64,000 bases of DNA, taken from NCBI GenBank assembly GCA_003279445.1, contig QCHT01000002.1:1-64000 (forward strand), read 5' to 3'. The DNA comes from Prochlorococcus sp. AG-402-G10 (GTDB taxonomy: Bacteria > Cyanobacteriota > Cyanobacteriia > PCC-6307 > Cyanobiaceae). Made by a program: the position numbers and the translations under genes. Shown piece after piece: positions 39,818 to 48,029 of this stretch. How positions within the stretch are numbered: the stretch's first letter is position 1; the number at the start of each line of letters is the position of its first letter. The notes under the pieces were generated by a model that was given only the letters and a program-made list of their open reading frames with translations, did not search any database and was not told where the DNA came from.

Positions 39818-41248
39818 TTAATCAGGTAAAAGGCGATCTAAAGGAATCCATGGTTGAAGGACATCCAATACATTTTTTCCCCATGCGCGTGCACGCAAGC
39901 GACCATCCAAAATAGCAATTCTTCCGTGATTCTTTCTGACAGGTAAAACCAGCCTTGGTAAAAGGCGAAGAAGGTCTGGTAGCAACAAATCTCTAAACCA
40001 ATCTAAGCCTTTCTTCTTGAATGCCTCAACTCTCGCAGCAGTTAAAGGTGACTCCAAGCTACTAATTGGCAACAATCCAACGATCAGTTGCTCTGGGGCT
40101 GGTAGTTGGTCATAAGAGGCAAGCCACCATTTAGAAGTACAACAAATAATTCCATTAGCATCCGGTGCAGTGGAGCAAAAAATAACTCTTTTCCCAAATT
40201 CAGCAGCAAGCTCCGATGTTAATTTCCTAAGCAATTGATCATCATCTAAAAGAATTACTGTCAAGCCTTGTCTACCTAAAACAAGACGACGAGATTGATC
40301 TAATAAATGCTCAGCGAAACACTCTGTATTAGGCAAAGGCTGCCTATAAGGTAAAAATAGTCTTATAGGCTCTTCATGAATAGGACTACCTAATTTCACT
40401 CTGACATTAATAATTTCATGAAAAGATGTGAATTCATTTTCAGACGTGGTACTCAATGTAATAAAGGGATTATCGACAAATAATTGGCGAAGAGTCTGTA
40501 ATGGTTCTAATGGCTGTAAATGCCATGTCCAATCAAGAAGTTGATAGTCCAGTTGGGCCCAACTAGCCCACTCTCCAGTTGTTGCATTCAAGACCGTAGA
40601 CCATGGTTTAGGAGGTTGAGGCAATACACCTAATAAATCTCGTAATGCAAGTATGTTAGTCAAGTCCAGTCTCACCAATGCATTAGATCTAATTGCCAAC
40701 GAAAACAGTCTCTGAGTTAACCCCTCATACAAATCAACTAATACTGACGACATCAAAGGATATGCTCGACTCAAACAATCCCAGTCAGAAGAGGAAACTT
40801 GAATAGACATTGCTTCTCTTAATCGTCTAGTTAACAGCTCTGCTTCTGTAAAAATAAATTGCTTAGAACAAAGAGAGGTTTGGTTATATACATTTAAAAA
40901 ATCCTCATAATTAAGAACCCAAACTTTCTCATCAGTAGGCGGTTCCAATCCATCCCAAACGGCAAGATGCAACCCCTCATTTCTTAATTTCGGAATTTCT
41001 ACTTGAAATAACCTCTGTTTCTGCGATGGTGTAACGACTAGAACAGCACCACAACTGTTTAAACATAAAGGGATCAGTACACCTGACCAATAATCATTGG
41101 GGTTAGCTCCTTCAAGCTGAAAAATGGATTTATCTCTTCGTCGCAAGCTTCTTGCAACCAATCGACTTAATGTTAAATTGTGCGGCCAAAGCAAAGAGTT
41201 CTTCTTTAAAAGCTTCTTCATATAATTATGCGCATATACCTCAATCAT
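39818..41248 (-). CDS. DinG/XPD-like helicase homologue with degenerate ATPase motifs
   Basis: A 476-residue protein whose C-terminus (about 420-476: RLVLPVRKNHGRIAILDGRL, then ARAWGKNVLDVLQPW) resembles the end of DinG-type superfamily 2 helicases. The matching N-terminal region (about 45-80) aligns in order, but where the Walker A GTGKT should stand it reads NPNDYWSG, and the DEAH box position reads FTEAE (about 134-137). The four Fe-S cysteines of DinG/XPD are not evident as a cluster. It therefore looks like a helicase relative unable to hydrolyse ATP, although it keeps a full-length, unbroken frame. It is divergent from tyrA (82 bases between starts). The start is ATG at 41248; ATG at 41221 is an alternative. 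Earlier annotation as putative helicase is likely in related genomes. Confidence 0.6.
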   Translation of the reverse strand: MIEVYAHNYMKKLLKKNSLLWPHNLTLSRLVARSLRRRDKSIFQLEGANPNDYWSGVLIPLCLNSCGAVLVVTPSQKQRLFQVEIPKLRNEGLHLAVWDGLEPPTDEKVWVLNYEDFLNVYNQTSLCSKQFIFTEAELLTRRLREAMSIQVSSSDWDCLSRAYPLMSSVLVDLYEGLTQRLFSLAIRSNALVRLDLTNILALRDLLGVLPQPPKPWSTVLNATTGEWASWAQLDYQLLDWTWHLQPLEPLQTLRQLFVDNPFITLSTTSENEFTSFHEIINVRVKLGSPIHEEPIRLFLPYRQPLPNTECFAEHLLDQSRRLVLGRQGLTVILLDDDQLLRKLTSELAAEFGKRVIFCSTAPDANGIICCTSKWWLASYDQLPAPEQLIVGLLPISSLESPLTAARVEAFKKKGLDWFRDLLLPDLLRLLPRLVLPVRKNHGRIAILDGRLRARAWGKNVLDVLQPWIPLDRLLPD

Positions 41249-41330
41249 TGAATTAAATTATTTAACTAATAAAATTTCTACCCTATATTGACCATAAGAC
41301 AAAAGTGAAGAGGGAGGCATTCAAAGATTA

Positions 41331-42176
41331 ATGGAAATTGACCGTATTGGAATTGTTGGACTTGGTCTTATTGGAGGTTCAATAGGTTTAGCGCTACAAA
41401 ACAAAGGTTACAAAGTCTATGGCCTTGTCAATAAAAGTAAGACTGCAGAAAGAGCCAAAGAAAGAGGCCTGGCTCAAGTCATAAGTACAAATTCTAATAT
41501 CCTTTCAAGTTGCTCAATGGTGATATTAGCATTGCCATTAGAACAACTCATCAATCCCACTTCAGAGCTGGTGCATGCATTGCCTCAAAATGCCGTAATT
41601 ACAGATGTTGGTTCTGTAAAGAAGCCTGTATTAGAAATATGGCAAAAATTACATCCTCGTTTTGTAGGTAGTCATCCAATGGCAGGAACGATTCAGACTG
41701 GTGTAGAAGCTGGACAAACACATTTATTCAAGAATCGGCCATGGATAGCAACTCCTGAAGAAACAACTGATGTAGAAGCACTAGATGCAGTACATCAACT
41801 AGCTATTACTCTTGAAGGGCAATGGATTACCACAGATCCTCAAACACATGATCAAGCAGTCGCCTTGATATCTCATTTACCTGTGTTTATAAGTACTGCA
41901 TTACTTCAAACAGTTACCAAAGAACCCAACAAATCCTTGTTAATGCTTGCAAAGACAATTGCATCAAGTGGCTTCCAAGATACAACACGTGTAGGGGGTG
42001 GTAACCCGGAACTTGGAGTAGCTATGGCATCAAATAATACATCTGCTCTATTAAATGCAATTGCATCTTACCGTTCGTCACTAGATAAGTTAGAAGAAAT
42101 GATTCATGCCAAAGAATGGGATCACCTGAAAAATAAGTTATCAGAAAGTCAACTGAGTCGGCCAGATTTTTTATAA
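41331..42176 (+). CDS. tyrA: prephenate/arogenate dehydrogenase
   Basis: Oxidative decarboxylation in tyrosine synthesis; cyanobacterial enzymes prefer arogenate with NADP. It has 281 residues, with the Rossmann motif GIVGLGLIGGSIGLAL (about 7-22), the HPMAGT motif, and the catalytic-His region LISHLPVFISTALL. It is convergent with the flavoprotein gene (4 bases between stops). trpE in this window covers the parallel tryptophan branch, but the two are not linked in an operon. Confidence 0.95.
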   Translation: MEIDRIGIVGLGLIGGSIGLALQNKGYKVYGLVNKSKTAERAKERGLAQVISTNSNILSSCSMVILALPLEQLINPTSELVHALPQNAVITDVGSVKKPVLEIWQKLHPRFVGSHPMAGTIQTGVEAGQTHLFKNRPWIATPEETTDVEALDAVHQLAITLEGQWITTDPQTHDQAVALISHLPVFISTALLQTVTKEPNKSLLMLAKTIASSGFQDTTRVGGGNPELGVAMASNNTSALLNAIASYRSSLDKLEEMIHAKEWDHLKNKLSESQLSRPDFL

Positions 42177-42180
42177 TAAA

Positions 42181-43689
42181 TCATTTCATTAAGGTAAGTT
42201 CTCTACCATCTTCAGACATTAATTGCCTACAAACCATAAGAGCAGATTGACTGACTCCAGCTGTACCCTCACCAGGATAAATAGAATCTCCACATAACCA
42301 AAGACCTTTCATTGGTGTTCTACTTGGCAATCCAAAAGGACCAAATGTTGTGGGTGTCTGTGCTAAACCTCCAACAATACCTTGTGGTCTTCCCGTCCAC
42401 CTTGCAAAACTTCTTGGTGTAGCTAATTCTTTATGAAGCCACTGTTTAGACTCAATAGCAAATTGGGTATTTAATACTTTAAGAATTTTTTCCAAGATCA
42501 AGTCTTTACGCTGTTGATACTCCAAGCGACTATAAGCAGACCAAGAAGTTATATCTGTAAAAAGACTTGCAATCACTGTAGCTTGTCCAATAGGAGCACG
42601 TCCATCTCCCTCAAAACTAATAGAAATAAAGATTGAGCCAAGCTCTTCTAGAAAAAGTTGGAAATGTCCTGCGCAGTGTGGTGGAAGATGACGACGAATA
42701 ATCGCACCATAAAAAACAATAGCTCCAGTTGGTTGAGATAATGTTTCTAGCCTATCTCGATAGCTCTTAGGTAGCCCACTACTAGTATGTGGAATTAACT
42801 CCAAAAGGGATTGTGGAGGTAACGTAAAGACCACATTTTTAGCTTGAAATCTTAAAGGTAATTTTTTGTGAGTGTTAACCTCTAACTGCCAAGTATTGGT
42901 ATTTTTTGATAAACCTACAACCTTATGACTTAAAAGGAGTTTTCCTCCATCTCTTAAAAAGCAGAAAAGTAATTGATCACTAAGTTTCTGCATAGACCCT
43001 TTTAGGTGCCACAAACCAAGTGGAGCCTGTGCCATTTGAAGTACAGTTGCGCCATATAAAGCGGCAGTTTTATTACTTGGCTCTTGAGAGTAAAGTTTTA
43101 ATTGACAATCCAAGAACTTTCTTAAGTGTTGATCGTGATTACATGAGCAAAGCCAAAGCAAATCAGCAATAGATGATCTAGTAAATACTCCTGTCAAGAA
43201 ATTCATCGATCTACTAGAGTTCAAAAATTGCTTGAGATCCCAAAGATTTTGAATCGGCAAGATAGGGTCACTACCAGCAAAAGACCAGTTACTACGATGT
43301 AATTGATTGCATAGCATCCAAAAAAGCTCACTTCCAGGAAAATGTTTTTTTCTTTCTTCTTCCCATTTCAAGGAATCATGCCAAAGGTGTATTGGCTCCT
43401 GGCCTTCTCCAAGGTGAACTATGCATGCGGGGTCTAACACTTCAGCCTCAGGCTTGGAGCAATGAAGATGTCTAAATATTCGGTCATGAATACCCCCATT
43501 CTCAAAACCTGCGACTTGAGTAGCTCCTACATCGAAAACATAAGGACCGCGAGTAAAAGTTCCAGCACAACCCCCTGTTTGGGTATGAGCTTCCAGCAAT
43601 ATGACTTCATTCCCTTCATAAGCAAGCAAGGCCGCAGCTGTTAAGCCAGCCACACCTCCTCCAACTACAATTACTGATTTCTCTGTCAT
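42181..43689 (-). CDS. CrtI/CrtD-like FAD-dependent carotenoid oxidoreductase
   Basis: About 502 residues. The N-terminus has the dinucleotide-binding motif VIVVGGGVAGLTAAALLAYEG, and the C-terminus the phytoene-desaturase-type FAD signature GLWLCGDSIYPGEGTAGVSQSA. Similar proteins are carotenoid desaturases (CrtD), isomerases (CrtISO) or related amine-oxidase-fold enzymes; I cannot tell which. Prochlorococcus does not make myxoxanthophyll as far as I know, so a CrtD role would need another substrate. The start is the ATG at 43689 (MTEKSVIVVGGG); a TTG-type extension to 43707 is less likely. It is divergent from the fructosamine-kinase gene with 35 bases between starts. Confidence 0.82.
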   Translation of the reverse strand: MTEKSVIVVGGGVAGLTAAALLAYEGNEVILLEAHTQTGGCAGTFTRGPYVFDVGATQVAGFENGGIHDRIFRHLHCSKPEAEVLDPACIVHLGEGQEPIHLWHDSLKWEEERKKHFPGSELFWMLCNQLHRSNWSFAGSDPILPIQNLWDLKQFLNSSRSMNFLTGVFTRSSIADLLWLCSCNHDQHLRKFLDCQLKLYSQEPSNKTAALYGATVLQMAQAPLGLWHLKGSMQKLSDQLLFCFLRDGGKLLLSHKVVGLSKNTNTWQLEVNTHKKLPLRFQAKNVVFTLPPQSLLELIPHTSSGLPKSYRDRLETLSQPTGAIVFYGAIIRRHLPPHCAGHFQLFLEELGSIFISISFEGDGRAPIGQATVIASLFTDITSWSAYSRLEYQQRKDLILEKILKVLNTQFAIESKQWLHKELATPRSFARWTGRPQGIVGGLAQTPTTFGPFGLPSRTPMKGLWLCGDSIYPGEGTAGVSQSALMVCRQLMSEDGRELTLMK

Positions 43690-43724
43690 ATAAATCAGGG
43701 TATTCAATTTTCAAAGAAAACAAC

Positions 43725-44618
43725 ATGGATTTAAATCTTCAAGAAGAAATCACAGGAATCAAAGGTCCTTTATCTGGAGAAAAAATTGTAGAAGTCAACT
43801 CAATTAATGGAGGGTGTATACATCTTGCCTGGAAAATAAAATTAGCAACAGGGCAAGAGTTTTTCGCAAAGACCTCTTCAAGAGAGCATTTCCAAATGCT
43901 TGAATATGAAGCAAGTGGGCTTACCGCTCTAAATAAACAAATCGATCAAGATTATCTAATAATTCCAAAACCGATAGCTCTTCAACAATTAGAAACAAGT
44001 GCAATATTAATTTTGCCTTGGATGGAATTTGTTCAAGGTAATGAAAAAAAACTTGGGCAAGGTCTTGCAATGCTTCATCAACAGTCGTCAATACATCATC
44101 AAGAGAAATTTGGATGGGGAGTAGATGGGTTTATTGGATCGAACCCACAAATTATGGGATGGAACAAAAGCTGGGGGAAATGTTTTGTAGAACTACGGTT
44201 AACTCCTCAAATAGAAATGGCAAAACAATGGAATCTAAGTTTCGATCAAGCAAAATTCACAACTAATCTCATTAAATATTTAGAAAAACATAATCCAATA
44301 CCTTCTCTCGTCCATGGAGATTTGTGGAATGGGAATGCTGCTATGCACAAGAACGGTGAAGGAATACTTTTTGATCCTGCTACTTGGTGGGCCGATAGGG
44401 AAGTAGATATCGCAATGACTAAATTATTTGGTGGTTTTTCTCAAAACTTTTACGAGTCCTACGAAAGCACCTGGAGGCTCCCAGCAGGTCACGAAGAAAG
44501 AGTTGCAATATACAATCTTTACCACATATTAAATCACGCAAACTTATTTGGAGGAGGCTACAGAAACAGAGCTATTACAAGCATCAAAGAAATCAACAGT
44601 CTGCTAGAGAAATATTAA
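43725..44618 (+). CDS. fructosamine-3-kinase family protein
   Basis: A 297-residue protein with the aminoglycoside-phosphotransferase-like kinase fold. The ATP-binding Lys lies in FFAKTSSREHF (about 50), the catalytic loop is VHGDLWNGNAA (about 199-209), and the Mg-binding Asp is in LFDPATWWADRE. The family phosphorylates ketosamines (fructosamine, ribulosamine) on glycated proteins, promoting deglycation; some bacterial members are redox-regulated. All catalytic residues are present. It is divergent from the carotenoid-type flavoprotein and convergent with the CAAD gene. Confidence 0.9.
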   Translation: MDLNLQEEITGIKGPLSGEKIVEVNSINGGCIHLAWKIKLATGQEFFAKTSSREHFQMLEYEASGLTALNKQIDQDYLIIPKPIALQQLETSAILILPWMEFVQGNEKKLGQGLAMLHQQSSIHHQEKFGWGVDGFIGSNPQIMGWNKSWGKCFVELRLTPQIEMAKQWNLSFDQAKFTTNLIKYLEKHNPIPSLVHGDLWNGNAAMHKNGEGILFDPATWWADREVDIAMTKLFGGFSQNFYESYESTWRLPAGHEERVAIYNLYHILNHANLFGGGYRNRAITSIKEINSLLEKY

Positions 44619-44624
44619 TTTTAT

Positions 44625-44990
44625 TCAATCTATGTATTCCTTCCTTATATTTTGAACTTTCTCAAGAACAGCATTGCGTTTCTCACTTGTAGTCAGATTT
44701 TGCCAGCTCCACTGACCAACAACAACGATCCCCAATAGTTCTAATAAGCCCGGCAAAATTGGGAAGAAATTGACCGTATCAACAACAACTTTAATAACAA
44801 TTTGGGCAACAATTACAACTGCAATAATTCCTGCAGCCTTACCATATTTACCCATTTGAGACCAATCGACTTTACCAAGCATTTCATTTGCTTGGCTCAT
44901 AAAGTCACTAGCACGGTCTGAGATAGTCGGCCCAGCGGGGGCTGACTCATTGTTCGAGTCTTGATTTGACTCAGGACTGGCTTCACTCAT
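44625..44990 (-). CDS. CAAD-domain thylakoid membrane protein (CurT/CURT1-like)
   Basis: About 121 residues. The N-terminal 25-30 residues are Ser/Glu/Asn-rich and disordered, followed by an amphipathic segment (DFMSQANEMLGKVDW) and two membrane helices (about 52-72 and 78-95), the layout of the CAAD domain. CAAD/CURT1 proteins bend thylakoid membranes at their margins; some CAAD domains anchor tRNA synthetases to membranes, but this one stands alone. The ATG at 44990 (MSEASPES) is preferred to a TTG two codons upstream. Confidence 0.85.
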   Translation of the reverse strand: MSEASPESNQDSNNESAPAGPTISDRASDFMSQANEMLGKVDWSQMGKYGKAAGIIAVVIVAQIVIKVVVDTVNFFPILPGLLELLGIVVVGQWSWQNLTTSEKRNAVLEKVQNIRKEYID

Positions 44991-45067
44991 TACCAATTGC
45001 TTACAATTGAATGTTGAGTTGAGTGTATCTAAATAATCTTTTGAGTGCCAACATTAATTTAGAGATA

Positions 45068-45184
45068 ATGCCGAACCCTGATAGAGAGAGGACCGAACAA
45101 GCACTAGCAAGTCAAGAGCCTGAGCAAATTCAATTGGATCACAATCAAAAAGAATTATTCGTTACAATTCTTTGTTGCAATTAG
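45068..45184 (+). CDS. possible small ORF, 38 residues
   Basis: ATG-initiated frame MPNPDRERTEQALASQEPEQ..., acidic and hydrophilic with a final FVTILCCN. It has no clear Shine-Dalgarno sequence and no family that I recognise. It may be chance in an AT-rich gap, yet its codons look more gene-like (Glu/Gln/Arg-rich, few Lys/Asn runs) than the surrounding DNA. Confidence 0.22.
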   Translation: MPNPDRERTEQALASQEPEQIQLDHNQKELFVTILCCN

Positions 45185-45534
45185 CAAAGAACACAAAGCG
45201 ATGATCATAGGCAAATGAAAAAAAGTTTGCACATATAGCTTATATTCTTCAAAAGAATTCAATTTGGAATACAAAAAACTAAATTACTAAAACTAGTATT
45301 CCAATCAAGTCCTGATTTTTTGACTTGGGCAAGTTTTAGAAAGAGTTTATTCATTTCTCAATAGGTTTTGTCTGCAATATGAAAAACAATAAGCTACAGA
45401 AGATTGGCAAGAGTGAAAGAAATGAAAAAATAGGATTAAACTAGCTCAGTAAATCCTAAATATGAATAGAATTCTGAGCAAGAAGCGCCTTTTTCAAGTA
45501 GTGAAAAAGGCTGAATCATCTAAGATATTTTTCC

Positions 45535-45540
45535 TATAAT
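45535..45540 (+). promoter_or_regulatory. predicted -10 box of the MoeB-rhodanese gene
   Basis: TATAAT exactly matches the -10 consensus and would give a start near 45547 and a leader of about 52 bases. No -35 hexamer is evident, which is common in Prochlorococcus. A 10-bp hairpin lies 24 bases upstream. Confidence 0.45.
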
Positions 45541-45598
45541 CAAACAAAGCTATTTCCACAATACTCATTAAGAAAAGGGTATTTGAAGGTCCAAGGAC

Positions 45599-46753
45599 AT
45601 GCATTCCAAAGATAAAAAATTTTCCACTTTAAGCTCAGATGAACTAGAGAGATATTCAAGGCATATGTGCTTGCCTGAAATAGGAGAAAGTGGTCAAAAG
45701 AAACTTAAGTCAAGTTCCGTTCTTTGTGTTGGATGTGGTGGCCTTGGCTCTCCTTTACTTATGTATCTTGCAGCCGCTGGAATAGGCAATATTGGTATCG
45801 TGGACTCAGATCTAGTGGAGAAATCCAATCTTCAAAGACAAGTTATTCATGGAACCGACTGGCTTAAAAGACCGAAAGTAGAGTCTGCTAAGGACAGAAT
45901 ATTAGCCATAAACCCTCATTTAAACGTAGAAACATTTAATATGATGCTAACTAACGAAAATGCCTTAGGCATCATCAGACCATTTGACCTAATTTGTGAC
46001 TGTACAGATAATTTTCAGAGCAAGTTTCTAATTAATGATGCAAGTGTAATACTAAAAAAACCAAATATTTACGGTGCAGTTTCAAAATTTGAAGGCCATT
46101 CAACAATTTTTAATCTTCATGAAAATAGTCCAAACCTTAGGGATCTAATACCTGAGCCACCACCACAAAATCTATTGCCATCATGCTCTGATGCCGGTGT
46201 AATAGGAATTTTGCCAGGACTAATCGGTCTAATTCAAGCTACAGAAGTGATAAAGGTTATTACAAACATAGGACAACCATTAGATGGAAGGTTGTTGGTC
46301 TTTGATGGTCTTAAGATGAGATTCAAAGAGTTAAAGCTAGAAAAAGATATAGATCAAGATCCCATAAAGGAATTAACTAATTACAAGAAAACTGATTCAA
46401 ATGAGAGGGTTGGCCCCTCATCAATAGAGCATATTACTGTTAAAGGGCTAAGAAAATTACTTAATAAGGAATGTTCAGAACTTATACTGATAGATGTAAG
46501 AACACAATTAGAGGCAAAAATAGAGTCTATTGAGAAGTCAATATTAATTCCACTAAAGAATATTGAAAATGGTCAAGATATCGATAAAATTAAACGACTT
46601 TCATCCAATAAACAAATCTATATACACTGCAAATCAGGTTCCAGATCTAAAAAAGCAATTGAGATATTGCAAAAACATGGTATTGATGCAATCAATGTTA
46701 TAGGAGGAATTGATGAATGGAAAAAAAGATTTTGCGTAATGCACAATGATTAA
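45599..46753 (+). CDS. moeB: MoeB/ThiF-type adenylyltransferase fused to rhodanese
   Basis: E1-like enzyme that adenylates the C-terminal glycine of a ubiquitin-like sulfur carrier (MoaD or ThiS) and, through its rhodanese domain, can pass sulfur to it. It has 384 residues: ATP-binding domain about 1-245 (VGCGGLGSP at 44-52, Arg of NLQRQ, C196 in PSCSDAG) and rhodanese domain about 278-380 with active-site C344 (HCKSGSRS). Both zinc-binding C-x-x-C pairs usual in MoeB/ThiF are missing: the first region reads NLRDLIPEPPP and the second KLEKDIDQDP. Catalytic parts are kept, so it may work without structural zinc. It overlaps the convergent double-cobO gene by four bases. Molybdopterin or thiamine as pathway is not decided by the sequence. 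Confidence 0.88.
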   Translation: MHSKDKKFSTLSSDELERYSRHMCLPEIGESGQKKLKSSSVLCVGCGGLGSPLLMYLAAAGIGNIGIVDSDLVEKSNLQRQVIHGTDWLKRPKVESAKDRILAINPHLNVETFNMMLTNENALGIIRPFDLICDCTDNFQSKFLINDASVILKKPNIYGAVSKFEGHSTIFNLHENSPNLRDLIPEPPPQNLLPSCSDAGVIGILPGLIGLIQATEVIKVITNIGQPLDGRLLVFDGLKMRFKELKLEKDIDQDPIKELTNYKKTDSNERVGPSSIEHITVKGLRKLLNKECSELILIDVRTQLEAKIESIEKSILIPLKNIENGQDIDKIKRLSSNKQIYIHCKSGSRSKKAIEILQKHGIDAINVIGGIDEWKKRFCVMHND

Positions 46754-47958
46754 TAGTCAACTCCACGCTTTAATTCAACGCCTTTCTCAGCATAATGTTT
46801 ATGACAAACCATTTCTGAATGTACACTGGCCAAATCAAAGTAAGATGGGTGATTTTTACATCTACCAGTAATTATTACTTCTGTATCAGAAGGTTTTCTA
46901 AGCAAGGTTTCAACAATAGGTTCTACTGGAAGCAGTTCCAAGTCAACAGTTGGATTTAATTCATCAAGAATAACTGTCTTATATAGCCCACTAGAAATTG
47001 CAGCTCGAGCAATTTCCCAAGCACGCTCTGCTTCCACATAATCAATGGGTTGTTGCTGGCCACGCCAGACAATTGCATCTCGTCCTGAGCGAAGATGATC
47101 TACTAAGTGAGGGTAACTCTCACGCAGTGCTGCGATAGCAGCATCTTCTGTATATCCATTGCCTCCTTTTAACCATTGAAGGATTAAGACACGATGGCTT
47201 TTATCTTGACTAATGCCTTTACCTATAGCCTGCAAGGCTTTGCCCAATGCACTTGTAGATTTACCTTTTCCTTCACCAGTATATATTTCAATGCCGCCAG
47301 GAGAACTTATTGAGAATGTGTCAGGACTCTTGCCATCAGGTAGACGATGAGCTCTCATCTCAGAATGTAATTCTGCAACTTTTATCAGCTCACGCGGTGC
47401 AGCACGGCCAGTAACTATCACTTCCATACCTTCAGGGCGCGAAACAATTGCCTTAACCACATCATCTAGAGGAAGCAGGCCTAAATCTAAAACTGGATTT
47501 AATTCATCAAGAACTACTACGGAATAGAGCGCACTAGCAATAGCACCTTTTGCAATGTCCCATCCTCGCTTAGCTTCGCTTATATCAAATTTATTTGATT
47601 CATGTGCAGTAAAAAAATCAGCTCTCCCAGTCCTAACTTGGTCAATTAAATGAGGAAACCCTTGTTGCAAAGCTTCGATCGCTGCATCTTCGTCATATGA
47701 GCGCCCAGGTCCTTTAAGGAATCTAAGTAATAAAACTCTCGTTCGACGTTTTTCACAAATTCCCAAACCTATCGTTCTTAAAACAACACCAAGTGCAGCC
47801 TGACTCTTTCCCTTGCCTTCGCCATCATAAACATGTAATTGGCCATAAACACGTTCTTTACTATCAGAAGCAGTAACTATTCCAATAGATTTTCTATTGC
47901 CAGAAGTAGAACTTCTATCATATTTCCCTGAAGTCTTTAAATTTTGATTTAACTCCAT
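46750..47958 (-). CDS. cobO: tandem-duplicated corrinoid adenosyltransferase (CobO/BtuR type)
   Basis: Transfers the adenosyl group of ATP to cob(I)yrinic acid diamide or cobalamin, making the coenzyme form. A normal CobO has about 200 residues; this protein has 402 and contains two complete copies. Each has a P-loop GEGKGKS (G46-S52 and G228-S234) and a DELNP Walker B region (about 151-155 and 332-336), and the flanking blocks repeat in the same order (FPHLIDQVRTGR / YPHLVDHLRSGR). The N-terminal 35 residues are a variable leader. The family acts as a dimer, so this may be a covalent dimer. It follows larE divergently and pairs by pathway with the CbiG-CobJ fusion near 6 kb. Confidence 0.9.
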   Translation of the reverse strand: MELNQNLKTSGKYDRSSTSGNRKSIGIVTASDSKERVYGQLHVYDGEGKGKSQAALGVVLRTIGLGICEKRRTRVLLLRFLKGPGRSYDEDAAIEALQQGFPHLIDQVRTGRADFFTAHESNKFDISEAKRGWDIAKGAIASALYSVVVLDELNPVLDLGLLPLDDVVKAIVSRPEGMEVIVTGRAAPRELIKVAELHSEMRAHRLPDGKSPDTFSISSPGGIEIYTGEGKGKSTSALGKALQAIGKGISQDKSHRVLILQWLKGGNGYTEDAAIAALRESYPHLVDHLRSGRDAIVWRGQQQPIDYVEAERAWEIARAAISSGLYKTVILDELNPTVDLELLPVEPIVETLLRKPSDTEVIITGRCKNHPSYFDLASVHSEMVCHKHYAEKGVELKRGVDY

Positions 47959-48029
47959 TAAAAAATAGTTCCTAGAAAGAGCTTACATAGTTCAATCAAT
48001 AAGAAAGCCTTTAGGAAAAGGCCTAAAAC

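Larger units (their letters stand above)
44991..45598. other. 608-base intergenic region
   Basis: The longest gap in the window. It holds a short plus-strand ORF at 45068-45184, a perfect 10-bp hairpin (45487-45496 with 45502-45511, five-base loop) with no T tract behind it, and a TATAAT at 45535-45540 that probably starts the MoeB-like transcript. The rest is AT-rich without recognised genes or family RNAs. Confidence 0.5.
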
